Under the pieces are notes generated by a model. The model ran no database searches and was not told the origin of the DNA. It saw only the letters and a program-made list of their open reading frames with translations. From Acidaminococcus timonensis (lineage in GTDB: Bacteria; Bacillota; Negativicutes; Acidaminococcales; Acidaminococcaceae), in NCBI RefSeq assembly GCF_900106585.1, contig NZ_FNWH01000006.1, forward strand, positions 620,001 through 684,000: 64,000 bases of DNA, written 5' to 3'. The position numbers and the translations under genes were made by a program. Positions 17,168 through 24,991 of the stretch are shown piece by piece (within the stretch, counting starts at the first letter, position 1; each line of letters starts with the position of its first letter).

Positions 17168-18393
17168 GTACGATGTTCGGGAGAAGCCTTTTCGGCCATC
17201 TGATCTATGCGGGACCGGACCAGGGCGGGGCAGGAAGCATTGATACTTCCGTCCCTGACTTTTACCCTGGCCAGTTCACCGTGATCGCCTATAACAAGAG
17301 CGGCACCAAGACGGCCTATTTCGGGTCCGGGGCAGAGCACAACGCCCTGTCCAAAGTGACGTTCGAAATCGGGGAAACCGGCTGCGGAAATGTGGAACTG
17401 ACCTTCCATGAACTGCCCAGCAATGCGGAACTGGATTACATGCAGCGCATCGACATCCACCTGTTCGGGGACCGTTCTCCCTGGTACTCCGGCTACATCA
17501 TCAACCGGCCGGTGAAAGGGACCACGGACACCACCTACACCTTCAAGGGCTACGGCTACTATAACCAGCTGTCCAGCTACCTGATCTTCAAGACCTACGA
17601 GAACATGGACCCGGGCGACATCGTCCGGGACATTGCGGTGGAAGCGGAAAAGCATCTGGATATTGTGTTCAACGATATCAAGATTGAAAAAGCCGGCTAT
17701 ACCTGCACTAAGATCGTGTTCGACGGGGTGACCATCAAGGATGCTTTGAAGACCCTTTCGGAGTTCGCCACGGATTTTGTCTACGGGGTGGATGAACGCC
17801 GGAACATCTACTTCAAGCCCCGGGTGAAGGAAATCAACGAACAGGCCCGGCTGACCGTAGGCAAACACATCACCAGCTACAGCCCCACCTGGAACGTGGA
17901 TAAAGTCGTGAACTGGGTGCGGACCAAGGGCGGGAATGTGGACGACCAGGGCGAGCAATGGCTCTGTGTGGCCAAGGATGATGCCAGTATCCAGAAATAC
18001 GGGTATCGCATGAAGGTGCTTTCCCTGCCGTCTGCTTATGCGGTAGCCGATGCCCAGCGCTACAGTGACAACTACATTGCCCAGTATAAGGATCCCATCA
18101 AGTCGGCCACGGTGAAAGGCGTCAGCCTGGAATACCCGCTGGTGGATGGGTCCTTCAACGTGCGGCACATGACCACCGAGGGCATGGCGGAAATCCGGAC
18201 CCTGTCCGGAGATGTCCATGACTACCCCATCACCAAACTGAAATATACCGTTTCCCCGGATAAGGGAATCAGTTGTGACATGACCCTGGGCGAGCCGCCC
18301 TTTACCGTGGACCAGTACCTGGCCGGAGTGGAGCGGAACGCCAAGAACCTGGAACAGGCCCAGGCCACGGCTATCAAACAGCTACACAAGTAA
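17164..18393 (+). CDS. Tail hub / tail-associated protein (Tal-like, gp27 fold)
   Basis: 409 residues, starting inside the distal-tail stop. Sequences such as VTFEIGETGCGNVELTFHELP, FGDRSPWYSGYIINRPVKG and TYTFKGYGYYNQL are typical of the baseplate hub domain that forms the trimeric plug at the tail tip. A helical C-terminus (VERNAKNLEQAQATAIKQL) ends it. No peptidase or lysozyme domain is attached, so cell-wall digestion at infection would have to come from elsewhere. Confidence 0.8.
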   Translation: MSTMFGRSLFGHLIYAGPDQGGAGSIDTSVPDFYPGQFTVIAYNKSGTKTAYFGSGAEHNALSKVTFEIGETGCGNVELTFHELPSNAELDYMQRIDIHLFGDRSPWYSGYIINRPVKGTTDTTYTFKGYGYYNQLSSYLIFKTYENMDPGDIVRDIAVEAEKHLDIVFNDIKIEKAGYTCTKIVFDGVTIKDALKTLSEFATDFVYGVDERRNIYFKPRVKEINEQARLTVGKHITSYSPTWNVDKVVNWVRTKGGNVDDQGEQWLCVAKDDASIQKYGYRMKVLSLPSAYAVADAQRYSDNYIAQYKDPIKSATVKGVSLEYPLVDGSFNVRHMTTEGMAEIRTLSGDVHDYPITKLKYTVSPDKGISCDMTLGEPPFTVDQYLAGVERNAKNLEQAQATAIKQLHK

Positions 18394-18405
18394 GAAGGTG
18401 AGAGC

Positions 18406-19035
18406 ATGATATACGATTATCGTCTGGATCCCTGGAACAATGTGCTGGACATCCACAACATCAGCGGAGAACGGCACCAGATCCCGACTACAAGCCCGTT
18501 CACGGTGCGGCTTTTGGAGGTCCCCCAGAAAACGGAACCAACGTCCCTTTCTGTGACCTGCAACGGCGCGGCCATGACGGAAGTGGCGGCCACCCCGGAG
18601 CAGGGGCAGTTCTTTCCCGACTACCGGGCCAGTGTGACCGGGGACCCGAACTGGAACCGGGGCGAGCTGCTGTTCAATGCGGCGGATGCCGGGAAATGGA
18701 TTACGGTGAACTACCGGGGCATGGGTACCTTGATTGACAGCCGGCTGCCTGATATGCTGCAGCTGCCATTTTCCGGAAGCCAGCAGGCTGACCGGGAAAC
18801 CAATCTCAGCACGGCACCCAACAGCTGGGACTCCCAGGAGGGGAGCTCGCCCAAGGGGAAACCGATTTACGGCGGAAAGTTCCGGAGACACCGGGGCATT
18901 CCGGCGGGAACCTATTCCCTGCGGGAAATCCTGCAGAAGCTGATCAATCTTTCCAGCTCCACGGAGTTTGTGAGGACGGTAAGGGACTGTGACTGCAATT
19001 GCAGCGATGGCTGCAGCGATGACAGCGGACCTTGA
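18406..19035 (+). CDS. Tail-tip protein with Cys-rich C-terminal tag
   Basis: 209 residues, not matched to a known family. The body is beta-rich (SLSVTCNGAAMTEVAA, WITVNYRGMGTLIDSR) followed by a basic helix (SLREILQKLINL). The last 15 residues are RDCDCNCSDGCSDDSGP-like: four closely spaced cysteines and an acidic SDD-GP end. The same kind of end (C-x-C, then SDD) appears on the Cys-repeat protein at 21997-22311 and, past a stop codon, after 22323-22712. This links the gene to the radical-SAM cassette downstream, as another possible substrate or a partner. Position supports a structural tail-tip role. Confidence 0.6.
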   Translation: MIYDYRLDPWNNVLDIHNISGERHQIPTTSPFTVRLLEVPQKTEPTSLSVTCNGAAMTEVAATPEQGQFFPDYRASVTGDPNWNRGELLFNAADAGKWITVNYRGMGTLIDSRLPDMLQLPFSGSQQADRETNLSTAPNSWDSQEGSSPKGKPIYGGKFRRHRGIPAGTYSLREILQKLINLSSSTEFVRTVRDCDCNCSDGCSDDSGP

Positions 19036-19051
19036 TGGATAAGGAGGCAGC

Positions 19052-19387
19052 ATGATCACCATAGATGATGCGCTGAATATCGAGGTATCTCAATATGATA
19101 CCTTTGCGCTGAAATTCATTTTTAAAAATTACAAGCTGGATGCGGATGACAAGGTGGTGTTCTCCATCAAGGCCACCACCAACAGCAATGAAGTGGTTTA
19201 TTCGGCCGAGTTTTACAATTCCGGGCAGAACTATGTGAACGTGGAAGTGCCCAAAGGGGCGCTGAACGACCTGCAGCCCGGGACGTATGTTTATGATCTG
19301 GTGATCATGAACAGCCGGACGAACAAAATCGTGACCTGCTTCTTCCCAGCCAGCTTCATCATCAGAGGGGTGGCCCACAATGTCTGA
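19052..19387 (+). CDS. Small baseplate/fibre-associated protein
   Basis: 111 residues, beta-sandwich-like, starting after a good AAGGAGGCAGC ribosome-binding site. The sequence ISQYDTFALKFIFKNYKLD-like start, VVFSIKATTNSNEVVY and GTYVYDLVIMNSRTNKI resembles the N-terminal domain of BppU-type baseplate proteins. It overlaps the fibre gene by eight bases, so probably holds or attaches the fibre. Confidence 0.6.
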   Translation: MITIDDALNIEVSQYDTFALKFIFKNYKLDADDKVVFSIKATTNSNEVVYSAEFYNSGQNYVNVEVPKGALNDLQPGTYVYDLVIMNSRTNKIVTCFFPASFIIRGVAHNV

Positions 19388-20891
19388 TAACGAAAAGACC
19401 CTGGAGATCCAGGTGGTCTCGGGGGCAGAAGGGCAGATTGATACGGGGGATACCTACGGAGCCGAACAGGCCAGGGAATATGCTGACGAAGCCGCCCAAT
19501 CTGCGGAAAAGGCCAAAGAATCCCAGAACCTGGCGGAAGCCTGGGCCCACAGTGACCAGGCCCCCGCCGGTGAAGGTACTCGGAGTGCCAAGACCTGGAG
19601 TAACGTCTCCAAAGAATGGGCAGAAAGCACTACGGCCCCGGATAATACCACCGGCTCCCGGAGTGCCAAGACCTGGGCTGACGTGGCCCGACAGTGGGCG
19701 GAGAGCGACAAGGAACCGGACGGGGTGAAGAACTCCAAGAGCGCCAAGACCTGGGCCGGGGTGGCCAATGACCACGCCAATACCGCCAGCCTGAAAGCCA
19801 ATGCGGCGGCTGCCAGTGCCAACACGGCAAGCCTGCAGGCCCAGGCGGCGGCAACCAGTGCCCAGACGGCAACTACGAAAGCAGGAGAAGCCAGCACCAG
19901 TGCCAGCAATGCGGCGGTGAGTGCGAAGGCTGCAGCGGATAAATACACAGCTCTGGTGAATGAGGATCTGACCAAGAAAGCAGATCTGGCTGGAGCGGAC
20001 TTCACTGGAAAGGTGACTGTTCCCACTGCGCCTGCCGGCACTAATGACGCCCAGGCGGCTACAACGGCCTTTGTTATGGCGGCGATTGCGGCCATGGTGG
20101 ATGGATCTCCTGAAGCCTTAGATACACTGAAAGAACTGGCTACGGCCCTGGGCAATGACCCGAACTTCGCCACCACAATCACGAACCTAATTGCCACGAA
20201 GCTCGACAAGACGGGGACGGCAGTGAAGGCAACCGGGGATGCGGCCGGAAATGATATCCAGAAAACCTATGCTACCAAAGAAGAACTGAATAAGCAGGGC
20301 GGGAGCCTGGCTACCGTAGCCACCACAGGAAGCTACACGGACCTGCTGAACCTTCCGGCCATTCCTTCTAAAACATCGGAACTGACCAACGACAGCCGGT
20401 ATGTTTCTACTGACGAAAGCGGCAATGTGGTACTGACCGGCACCCTGACCGCTACCCAGGTGTTCAACGCTGTTTATAACGACTACGCAGAGTTCTTCCC
20501 CAGGGGCGGAGATACGGAGCGAGGAGACATCATCGCCTGTGATGAAACAAGCAGCCGGGAACAGTACGTGAAGGCCACCGACAAGAGCCAGTGCGTGGTG
20601 GGGGTTCATTCGGAAGAATTTGCCCAGATTATTGGCGGCCTGCAGGTGGAAGAAGGCAAGGGTGTCATGGAAACCAACATCCGGCAATTCATCCCGGTGG
20701 CCATGGCCGGCCGTGTCCACGTGAAGTATTTCGGCAAGGCAATCGTGGGGACAAAGGTAGTCCCCTCTGAAATCCCCGGCGTGGGGAGAGCCTGGCAGGA
20801 AGGAGACAGCCTGGACCACGTGGTGGGCAGGATCGTGGAACCGGATACACGCCAGGATGTCCGGCTGGTGAAAATCCTGGTAGGGAGGTAA
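19380..20891 (+). CDS. Tail fibre with C-terminal G2/intramolecular-chaperone-like domain
   Basis: 503 residues. The N-terminal half is alanine-rich with three imperfect repeats of SAKTW-x(2)-V-x(4)-AES (about 65-135), then a long coiled coil of Ala/Ser/Thr (135-195). The middle has ATTAFVMAAIAA and SPEALDTLKELATALG, motifs common in tail-fibre shafts. The C-terminal part from about 360 (YNDYAEFFPRGG, then VVGVHSEEFAQIIGG and VAMAGRVHVK) matches the peptidase G2-type domain found at the ends of fibres, which can cut itself off after trimerisation. It lies directly before the first radical-SAM gene. Confidence 0.8.
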   Translation: MSDNEKTLEIQVVSGAEGQIDTGDTYGAEQAREYADEAAQSAEKAKESQNLAEAWAHSDQAPAGEGTRSAKTWSNVSKEWAESTTAPDNTTGSRSAKTWADVARQWAESDKEPDGVKNSKSAKTWAGVANDHANTASLKANAAAASANTASLQAQAAATSAQTATTKAGEASTSASNAAVSAKAAADKYTALVNEDLTKKADLAGADFTGKVTVPTAPAGTNDAQAATTAFVMAAIAAMVDGSPEALDTLKELATALGNDPNFATTITNLIATKLDKTGTAVKATGDAAGNDIQKTYATKEELNKQGGSLATVATTGSYTDLLNLPAIPSKTSELTNDSRYVSTDESGNVVLTGTLTATQVFNAVYNDYAEFFPRGGDTERGDIIACDETSSREQYVKATDKSQCVVGVHSEEFAQIIGGLQVEEGKGVMETNIRQFIPVAMAGRVHVKYFGKAIVGTKVVPSEIPGVGRAWQEGDSLDHVVGRIVEPDTRQDVRLVKILVGR

Positions 20892-20894
20892 TGT

Positions 20895-22004
20895 ATGGGA
20901 GACTTTTTGAAGAGAAACATCAACACCATCTTCCTGATGCTGGGGAACGGCTGCAACATGAACTGCCGGTACTGCCTGCAGCATCCCCTGGTGGAAAAGA
21001 GCCTGTCCGGCCATGTGAATCCGGACGTGTACCGGTTCATCCGGCAGGTGGTGGAGGAAAACGACGAAAAGACGGAACTGGGGCTGCACTTCTATGGAGG
21101 TGAGCCCCTTATCTATTTCCCGCTGATGAAAGAGATCATCGGGAAGCTGAAAGGCGTGAAGGGCATCCGGTTCAGCACCATCAGCAACGGCAAGGCCATC
21201 ACAGACGAAATGGTGGAGCTGTTCAACAGCCTGCCCCTCTACGTGTGCATCAGCTGGGACGGCCACAACGTGCTGCAGACCCGGGGCTATGATGTTTTCG
21301 CCAAGGGAAGCAAGACCAGGGAACGGCTGCTGAAGCTGGACCACCTGGGAGTAAGCGCTGTGCTTTCTGCGTACAACTACCCCCAGGAAGCTTGTGATGC
21401 CTTCCAGGAGCTCAGCAAGGATTATTTCGATATCCACGGGTATCCTCTGTCCTTTAACTACGACACCATCATGGACACCGGCCTGGGGGACAAGTCCCTG
21501 CTGGACATGGACTATGACAGGGTGGAACGGGAAGTGGGGACCATGATGGACCGGTACATGAAGTACCGGCTGGGCCAGGGAGAAATGAAATTCGCCGAGC
21601 TGGCCTTCATCGAAAGCCGGTTCAATGCTCTGTACAGCTATCTGCGCAAGGATGGGGACTTCTGGAGCCGCCAGTGGTGCACCTGCAACAACGGCTACAG
21701 CGTGCTGAACCTGGACCTGGCCGGGAACCTGTATCCCTGCCACAATACCAGCCAAAAGGCTGGGAGCATCTATGATTCCTATTTCAAGTATCTAAACGAG
21801 ATCCTGAAAACAGACCGGACGTTCGAGCGGCGGGAAAAGTGCCTGGATTGCCCGGCGGTGGCTTCCTGCAAAGGTGGCTGCAAGCTGGTGGCACCGGAGA
21901 ACATGGAAAAGGGGCTGTGCCGGCTGCGGCGGGCCATCTTTCTGCCCATCCTAAAAGGCACCATGGCCTATGGGCGGGAAATCATGGAGGCAGGAAATGG
22001 CTAA
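20895..22004 (+). CDS. Radical SAM/SPASM enzyme 1 (phage-encoded peptide modification)
   Basis: 369 residues. The radical-SAM cluster is C20-x3-C24-x2-C27 (NGCNMNCRYC), and the SAM-binding GGE is in FYGGEPLI near 69. The C-terminal part is a complete SPASM domain binding two further 4Fe-4S clusters: a first Cys, then G-x4-C (GNLYPC), then C-x2-C-x5-C-x3-C (CLDCPAVASCKGGC), then a last Cys. SPASM radical-SAM proteins cross-link or modify ribosomal peptides or act as sulfatase maturases. Here the next two genes encode small Cys-repeat proteins, and the first overlaps this stop by eight bases, so those are the likely substrates. Found in the tail region of a prophage, which is unusual. The start at 20895 follows GGGAGGTAAT. 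Confidence 0.88.
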   Translation: MGDFLKRNINTIFLMLGNGCNMNCRYCLQHPLVEKSLSGHVNPDVYRFIRQVVEENDEKTELGLHFYGGEPLIYFPLMKEIIGKLKGVKGIRFSTISNGKAITDEMVELFNSLPLYVCISWDGHNVLQTRGYDVFAKGSKTRERLLKLDHLGVSAVLSAYNYPQEACDAFQELSKDYFDIHGYPLSFNYDTIMDTGLGDKSLLDMDYDRVEREVGTMMDRYMKYRLGQGEMKFAELAFIESRFNALYSYLRKDGDFWSRQWCTCNNGYSVLNLDLAGNLYPCHNTSQKAGSIYDSYFKYLNEILKTDRTFERREKCLDCPAVASCKGGCKLVAPENMEKGLCRLRRAIFLPILKGTMAYGREIMEAGNG

Positions 22005-22311
22005 GAACGGTACCATCACCAAGACTACCTGGACGGCTATGGCTGCCGGGGATAAGGTGACGGCGGCCAATATCACAGAGCTCCAGACGGCCATTGCGGC
22101 CCTGGAGGGCTACGCCAAGAACGTGGACAACTGCGGGTTCACCAACTTCTGTCAGAAATGCCAGGCCTGCCAGGGATGCCAGACCTGTCAGAGTCAGACC
22201 TGTCAGAGCAGATCTTGCCAAGGGTGCCAGACGTGTCAGAAGTGCCAGAAGTGTCAGTTAATAAAAGTTTATGAGTGCAACTGCGACTGCGGCGGCTCCG
22301 ATGACAGCTGA
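21997..22311 (+). CDS. Cys-repeat protein 1 (candidate radical-SAM substrate)
   Basis: 104 residues, 15 cysteines. Residues 1-45 are a small helical domain with GDKVTAANITELQTAI, a motif found in tail proteins. Residues 46-87 are a tract of C-Q-x repeats, mostly Cys every three residues, interrupted by a C-Q-S-Q-T-C-Q-S spacing of five. The last 11 residues are ECNCDCGGSDDS. The gene overlaps the radical-SAM stop by eight bases and is followed at a strong AAGGAGG by a paralogous gene. It could be a precursor peptide whose repeats are thioether-linked, or a structural tail piece with bound metal. Both are inference; the composition is seen directly. Confidence 0.82.
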   Translation: MAKNGTITKTTWTAMAAGDKVTAANITELQTAIAALEGYAKNVDNCGFTNFCQKCQACQGCQTCQSQTCQSRSCQGCQTCQKCQKCQLIKVYECNCDCGGSDDS

Positions 22312-22322
22312 AGGAGGTGGCC

Positions 22323-22712
22323 ATGGATAAGGGAAATATAATTCTAACCACAGATATGACCGCCCTGCAATCCGACCTGGTGACCATCGCCACAGGAATG
22401 AAGCGGAGTACGGTGCTTGAGAACGCTGGCCATGTGGAAAAGGCTACGTATACGGGAAAGGTGCTGGCCACGGACATCCAGAACATCCGGGCAGCCATCA
22501 ATGGGCTGGAAGCAGAAAGCAGCGGGAATTGCTGTGAATCCAACTGCTGCCAAACATGCCAGGGGTGCCAGAGCCAGACTTGCCAAAGCAGTACCTGCCA
22601 GAGCTGTCAGGGATGCCAGACGTGTCAAAGGTGCCAGACCTGCCAAAGTGCAAGCCAATGTGTAAAGGAAGGACAGGGTGGCTCTAACGTCTACTATAAA
22701 GAATGTCGTTAA
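22323..22712 (+). CDS. Cys-repeat protein 2 (candidate radical-SAM substrate)
   Basis: 129 residues from the ATG at 22323, which has AAGGAGG six bases upstream; a GTG six bases earlier would put the Shine-Dalgarno inside the gene. It has the same build as the preceding protein: helical start (residues 1-65, with GKVLATDIQNIRAAINGLE matching the corresponding motif), then C-Q-x repeats from 70 to 108 with the same CQSQTCQS spacing, 15 cysteines in total. It stops at TAA at 22710-22712 after KECR. Directly after the stop, in the same frame, 16 further codons encode SINCGCGGGGSDDGGP and then TGA, closely resembling the end of the sibling protein. Either the gene has a nonsense mutation or the stop is read through. 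Confidence 0.8.
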   Translation: MDKGNIILTTDMTALQSDLVTIATGMKRSTVLENAGHVEKATYTGKVLATDIQNIRAAINGLEAESSGNCCESNCCQTCQGCQSQTCQSSTCQSCQGCQTCQRCQTCQSASQCVKEGQGGSNVYYKECR

Positions 22713-22763
22713 TCAATCAATTGTGGATGCGGTGGCGGTGGCAGCGACGACGGTGGGCCCTGA
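22713..22763 (+). other. In-frame extension after TAA resembling the shared Cys/SDD tail
   Basis: Sixteen codons in the frame of the preceding gene, beginning right after its TAA and ending in TGA at 22761-22763. The encoded SINCGCGGGGSDDGGP matches the tail type of the sibling (CNCDCGGSDDS) and of the tail-tip protein ending at 19035 (ending SDDSGP). This conservation of style argues that it was, or still is, translated. Confidence 0.6.
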
Positions 22764-22777
22764 GAAAGGAGAAAACC

Positions 22778-23182
22778 ATGATTGTGCAAGGAGACGTATT
22801 GACCAACGAAGGCCCGAAGGCCATCGAGGAAATCAAGGAAGGGGATATTGTCATCAACCTGGGGAACCGCCCCTGCCGGGTGGTGAAAGTGGAGAAAGCG
22901 GACGTGACGGAGGTCATCCGCTTTGCCAGCAACCCCCATCTGGTGATTGCCCGGGATACGGATATTGCCACCCGCTATGGCCGGGTGCAGGGCCGCAGCA
23001 TTACAGGCAGCACGGTGGAAGAAATGCTCTACCAGTGCGAGGCTCCCTGCTTTTACGATACCCTGGAACCGGGTACGCTGGACAGCCCGCAGCCGGGCTA
23101 TGAGCTGACGGTAGACAGCGGGGACGGGGTGTTCGTGGACGGCTACGGCATCTATGTGAAGAAGGAGGGCGAACGTGCTTAG
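22778..23182 (+). CDS. Hint-fold protein lacking self-splicing residues
   Basis: 134 residues from the ATG at 22778 after GAAAGGAGAAAACC. The sequence follows the Hedgehog/intein (Hint) fold: block A VQGDVLTNEGPKAIEEIKEGD at 3-23, a block B-like NPHLVIARDTDI near 53, and the last beta hairpin YELTVDSGDGVFVDGYGIYV near 108-127. The nucleophilic Cys or Ser that normally begins block A is replaced (MIVQG), and there is no terminal His-Asn. It is thus a stand-alone, probably inactive or repurposed Hint domain. It lies between the Cys-repeat genes and an unknown gene it overlaps by eight bases. A binding or structural role at the tail tip is possible. Confidence 0.68.
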   Translation: MIVQGDVLTNEGPKAIEEIKEGDIVINLGNRPCRVVKVEKADVTEVIRFASNPHLVIARDTDIATRYGRVQGRSITGSTVEEMLYQCEAPCFYDTLEPGTLDSPQPGYELTVDSGDGVFVDGYGIYVKKEGERA

Positions 23183-24017
23183 CGTACTGTATAACTCTGA
23201 TTCGGTGGCCACCCGGGATGACGGGGCGGTCAAGATCACTATCAAAGGGATGTATCTCAAGGCCGAAGTGATGGACAAGAACGGGACGGTGGATGGCTTC
23301 GACGTAATCAAGGCCCTGCGTTCCTACAGCTCTTATACTCTGGTCCATCGTTCCGGCTTTGTGAAGGTTTTCCGGAAGATTTCCAAATCTGATTACAAAT
23401 TCCTGGACCTGAACCGGCTGGGCGTGGGGATCCGCATGGACTTCCAGAACATCTGCCAGCTGTACGGGGATTATGACGTTCTGCAGGTGGATACGGGCCT
23501 TATCACACCCACAAGCCGGGATATCATCATCCGGGTGTTCGAAATCCACAAGGACAACATCCTGGTGGATGCGGACAGTGACTATACTTTTTCTGATTTC
23601 AGCACTGCGGCCCTGGAATTCGGGGATCATCCCCGGTTCAACCTGTGGGACAGCTATGCCCTGGTTGTGAATGGCCGGGAGCTGAAGGCCAACCGGAAGG
23701 GGACCGTGTACGAAGGAGATTTTTCTACGCCCATCGTCTGCCCGGAAGGCCAGGAATACATGGAACTGGAAATCCGGAAGTATAAAGGGAACTTCGACAC
23801 TACAGCCGGCCCGCTGACCCGGGCGGAGGACTGTGAAGGCGTGATGATCCACGCTAGTGCCGGGCTGCTCAATGCCACCCGGGTGCGGCTGGACCATGGC
23901 GTGGCCAAGGTGCGATTCTACCCGCTGGGGTACACGGGTGAAATCAAGATCAAGCTGGGCCGGAAATGGTACGAAGTTTGGAACGAGTACAACCTGATTG
24001 TAGGTGAGACGAAATGA
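23175..24017 (+). CDS. Unknown protein of the radical-SAM cassette (280 aa)
   Basis: 280 residues from a GTG within the end of the Hint gene. No family recognised. The protein is beta-rich and aromatic throughout, with only a few Cys. The C-terminal 90 residues (VVNGRELKANRKGTVYEGDF, VRLDHGVAKVRFYPLGYTG, IKLGRKWYEVWNEYNL) look like an immunoglobulin-like or jelly-roll domain, consistent with a surface-exposed tail protein. It overlaps the second radical-SAM gene by four bases, so the two are co-translated. It could be the acceptor protein modified by that enzyme. Confidence 0.6.
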   Translation: MLSVLYNSDSVATRDDGAVKITIKGMYLKAEVMDKNGTVDGFDVIKALRSYSSYTLVHRSGFVKVFRKISKSDYKFLDLNRLGVGIRMDFQNICQLYGDYDVLQVDTGLITPTSRDIIIRVFEIHKDNILVDADSDYTFSDFSTAALEFGDHPRFNLWDSYALVVNGRELKANRKGTVYEGDFSTPIVCPEGQEYMELEIRKYKGNFDTTAGPLTRAEDCEGVMIHASAGLLNATRVRLDHGVAKVRFYPLGYTGEIKIKLGRKWYEVWNEYNLIVGETK

Positions 24018-24991
24018 AGAGCGTGACCATCTATCTGGGCAGCAAGTGCAATATGGATTGTGCCTACTGTCACCGGGAACCGGACCCGGAAGAAGATAAA
24101 GGACTGCCTCCGGAGTTTTACAGCCGGCTGCAGCAGATGGCGAAGGAAGGCCCCCTGACCGTGAAGTTTATGGGCGGGGAGCCTACCTTGTATATGGACA
24201 CCATTAAAAAGGTGGTAGAGTCCGTCCCTGATGCCTCTTTTGCCATCGCCACCAACGGGAAGAACCTGGAATGGTTTCTTCCATCCTTCCGGGCCAACCA
24301 TTTCAAGATTGCTCTCAGCTATGATGGCGGGGATGTTGACCTGCGGGGATTCAACCCGCTGGAGAAGCTGGTGGATTATCCCTACCTGAGCATCAGCACT
24401 ACGATCTTCCACGGAAACACCGATTTCCGGAAGATCCTGGCCCAGTTCCGGGAGAAGCGGGAAAAGGGGATGCGGATTTCTTTCTTTCCTCATTTGGTTC
24501 ATCACACCAGCCCGGCCAACGCCGCCTATGCCCTGACCAAAGAAGATTACGCCAGTGTGCTGCGGCAATGGAAGGAACTGGTCTTGGAGCTGGTGGATGG
24601 ATACAAGAAAACCGGGAAAATCAACTGGGAACTGACAGCGCTATTCTATGGTCTGTTCCGCCGGCTAGAAGCCAACTACCAGTATGGCGAAACGTACTGT
24701 TTCAACCGGAACCTGTGGAAGGTGGGGCCTACGGGTAAGTTATTCAGCTGCTTCTATATCCGGGACGTTCCCCTGGATCCGAAAAACTGGCAGGATCAGC
24801 AGGCTGCCCTCCTGGATTACCTTTTCCCCAAATGCAAGGGGTGCAAGGTGTACGGGATGTGCGGAGGTGGCTGTCACAAGAGCCTGGACCATGAGCAGGA
24901 ATGTGAATTCTACTATGCCCTGTATTCCTGGTTCCAGGAGTTGGCCGATAAGGAGCCGGCAGTCTGGAGGCTGGGCAATGCTTTACAGTAA
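24014..24991 (+). CDS. Radical SAM/SPASM enzyme 2 (phage-encoded)
   Basis: 325 residues. Radical-SAM cluster C12-x3-C16-x2-C19 (SKCNMDCAYC), GGE in FMGGEPTLY near 53. The C-terminal SPASM signature is complete: C-x(n)-G-x4-C (GKLFSC), C-x2-C-x5-C-x3-C (CKGCKVYGMCGGGC) and a last Cys in EQECEFY. It is only distantly similar to the first enzyme of the cassette, so they probably act on different substrates or different residues. It starts inside the stop of the unknown 280-residue gene and its end overlaps the next unknown gene by 14 bases, an operon arrangement that suggests these three work together. Confidence 0.88.
   Translation: MKSVTIYLGSKCNMDCAYCHREPDPEEDKGLPPEFYSRLQQMAKEGPLTVKFMGGEPTLYMDTIKKVVESVPDASFAIATNGKNLEWFLPSFRANHFKIALSYDGGDVDLRGFNPLEKLVDYPYLSISTTIFHGNTDFRKILAQFREKREKGMRISFFPHLVHHTSPANAAYALTKEDYASVLRQWKELVLELVDGYKKTGKINWELTALFYGLFRRLEANYQYGETYCFNRNLWKVGPTGKLFSCFYIRDVPLDPKNWQDQQAALLDYLFPKCKGCKVYGMCGGGCHKSLDHEQECEFYYALYSWFQELADKEPAVWRLGNALQ

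Noticed and set aside
22130-22660. Repeated TGCCAG/TGTCAG units that look like a CRISPR or tandem repeat
   Set aside because: The units are three-codon repeats within two coding genes, with no constant repeat and spacer pattern.
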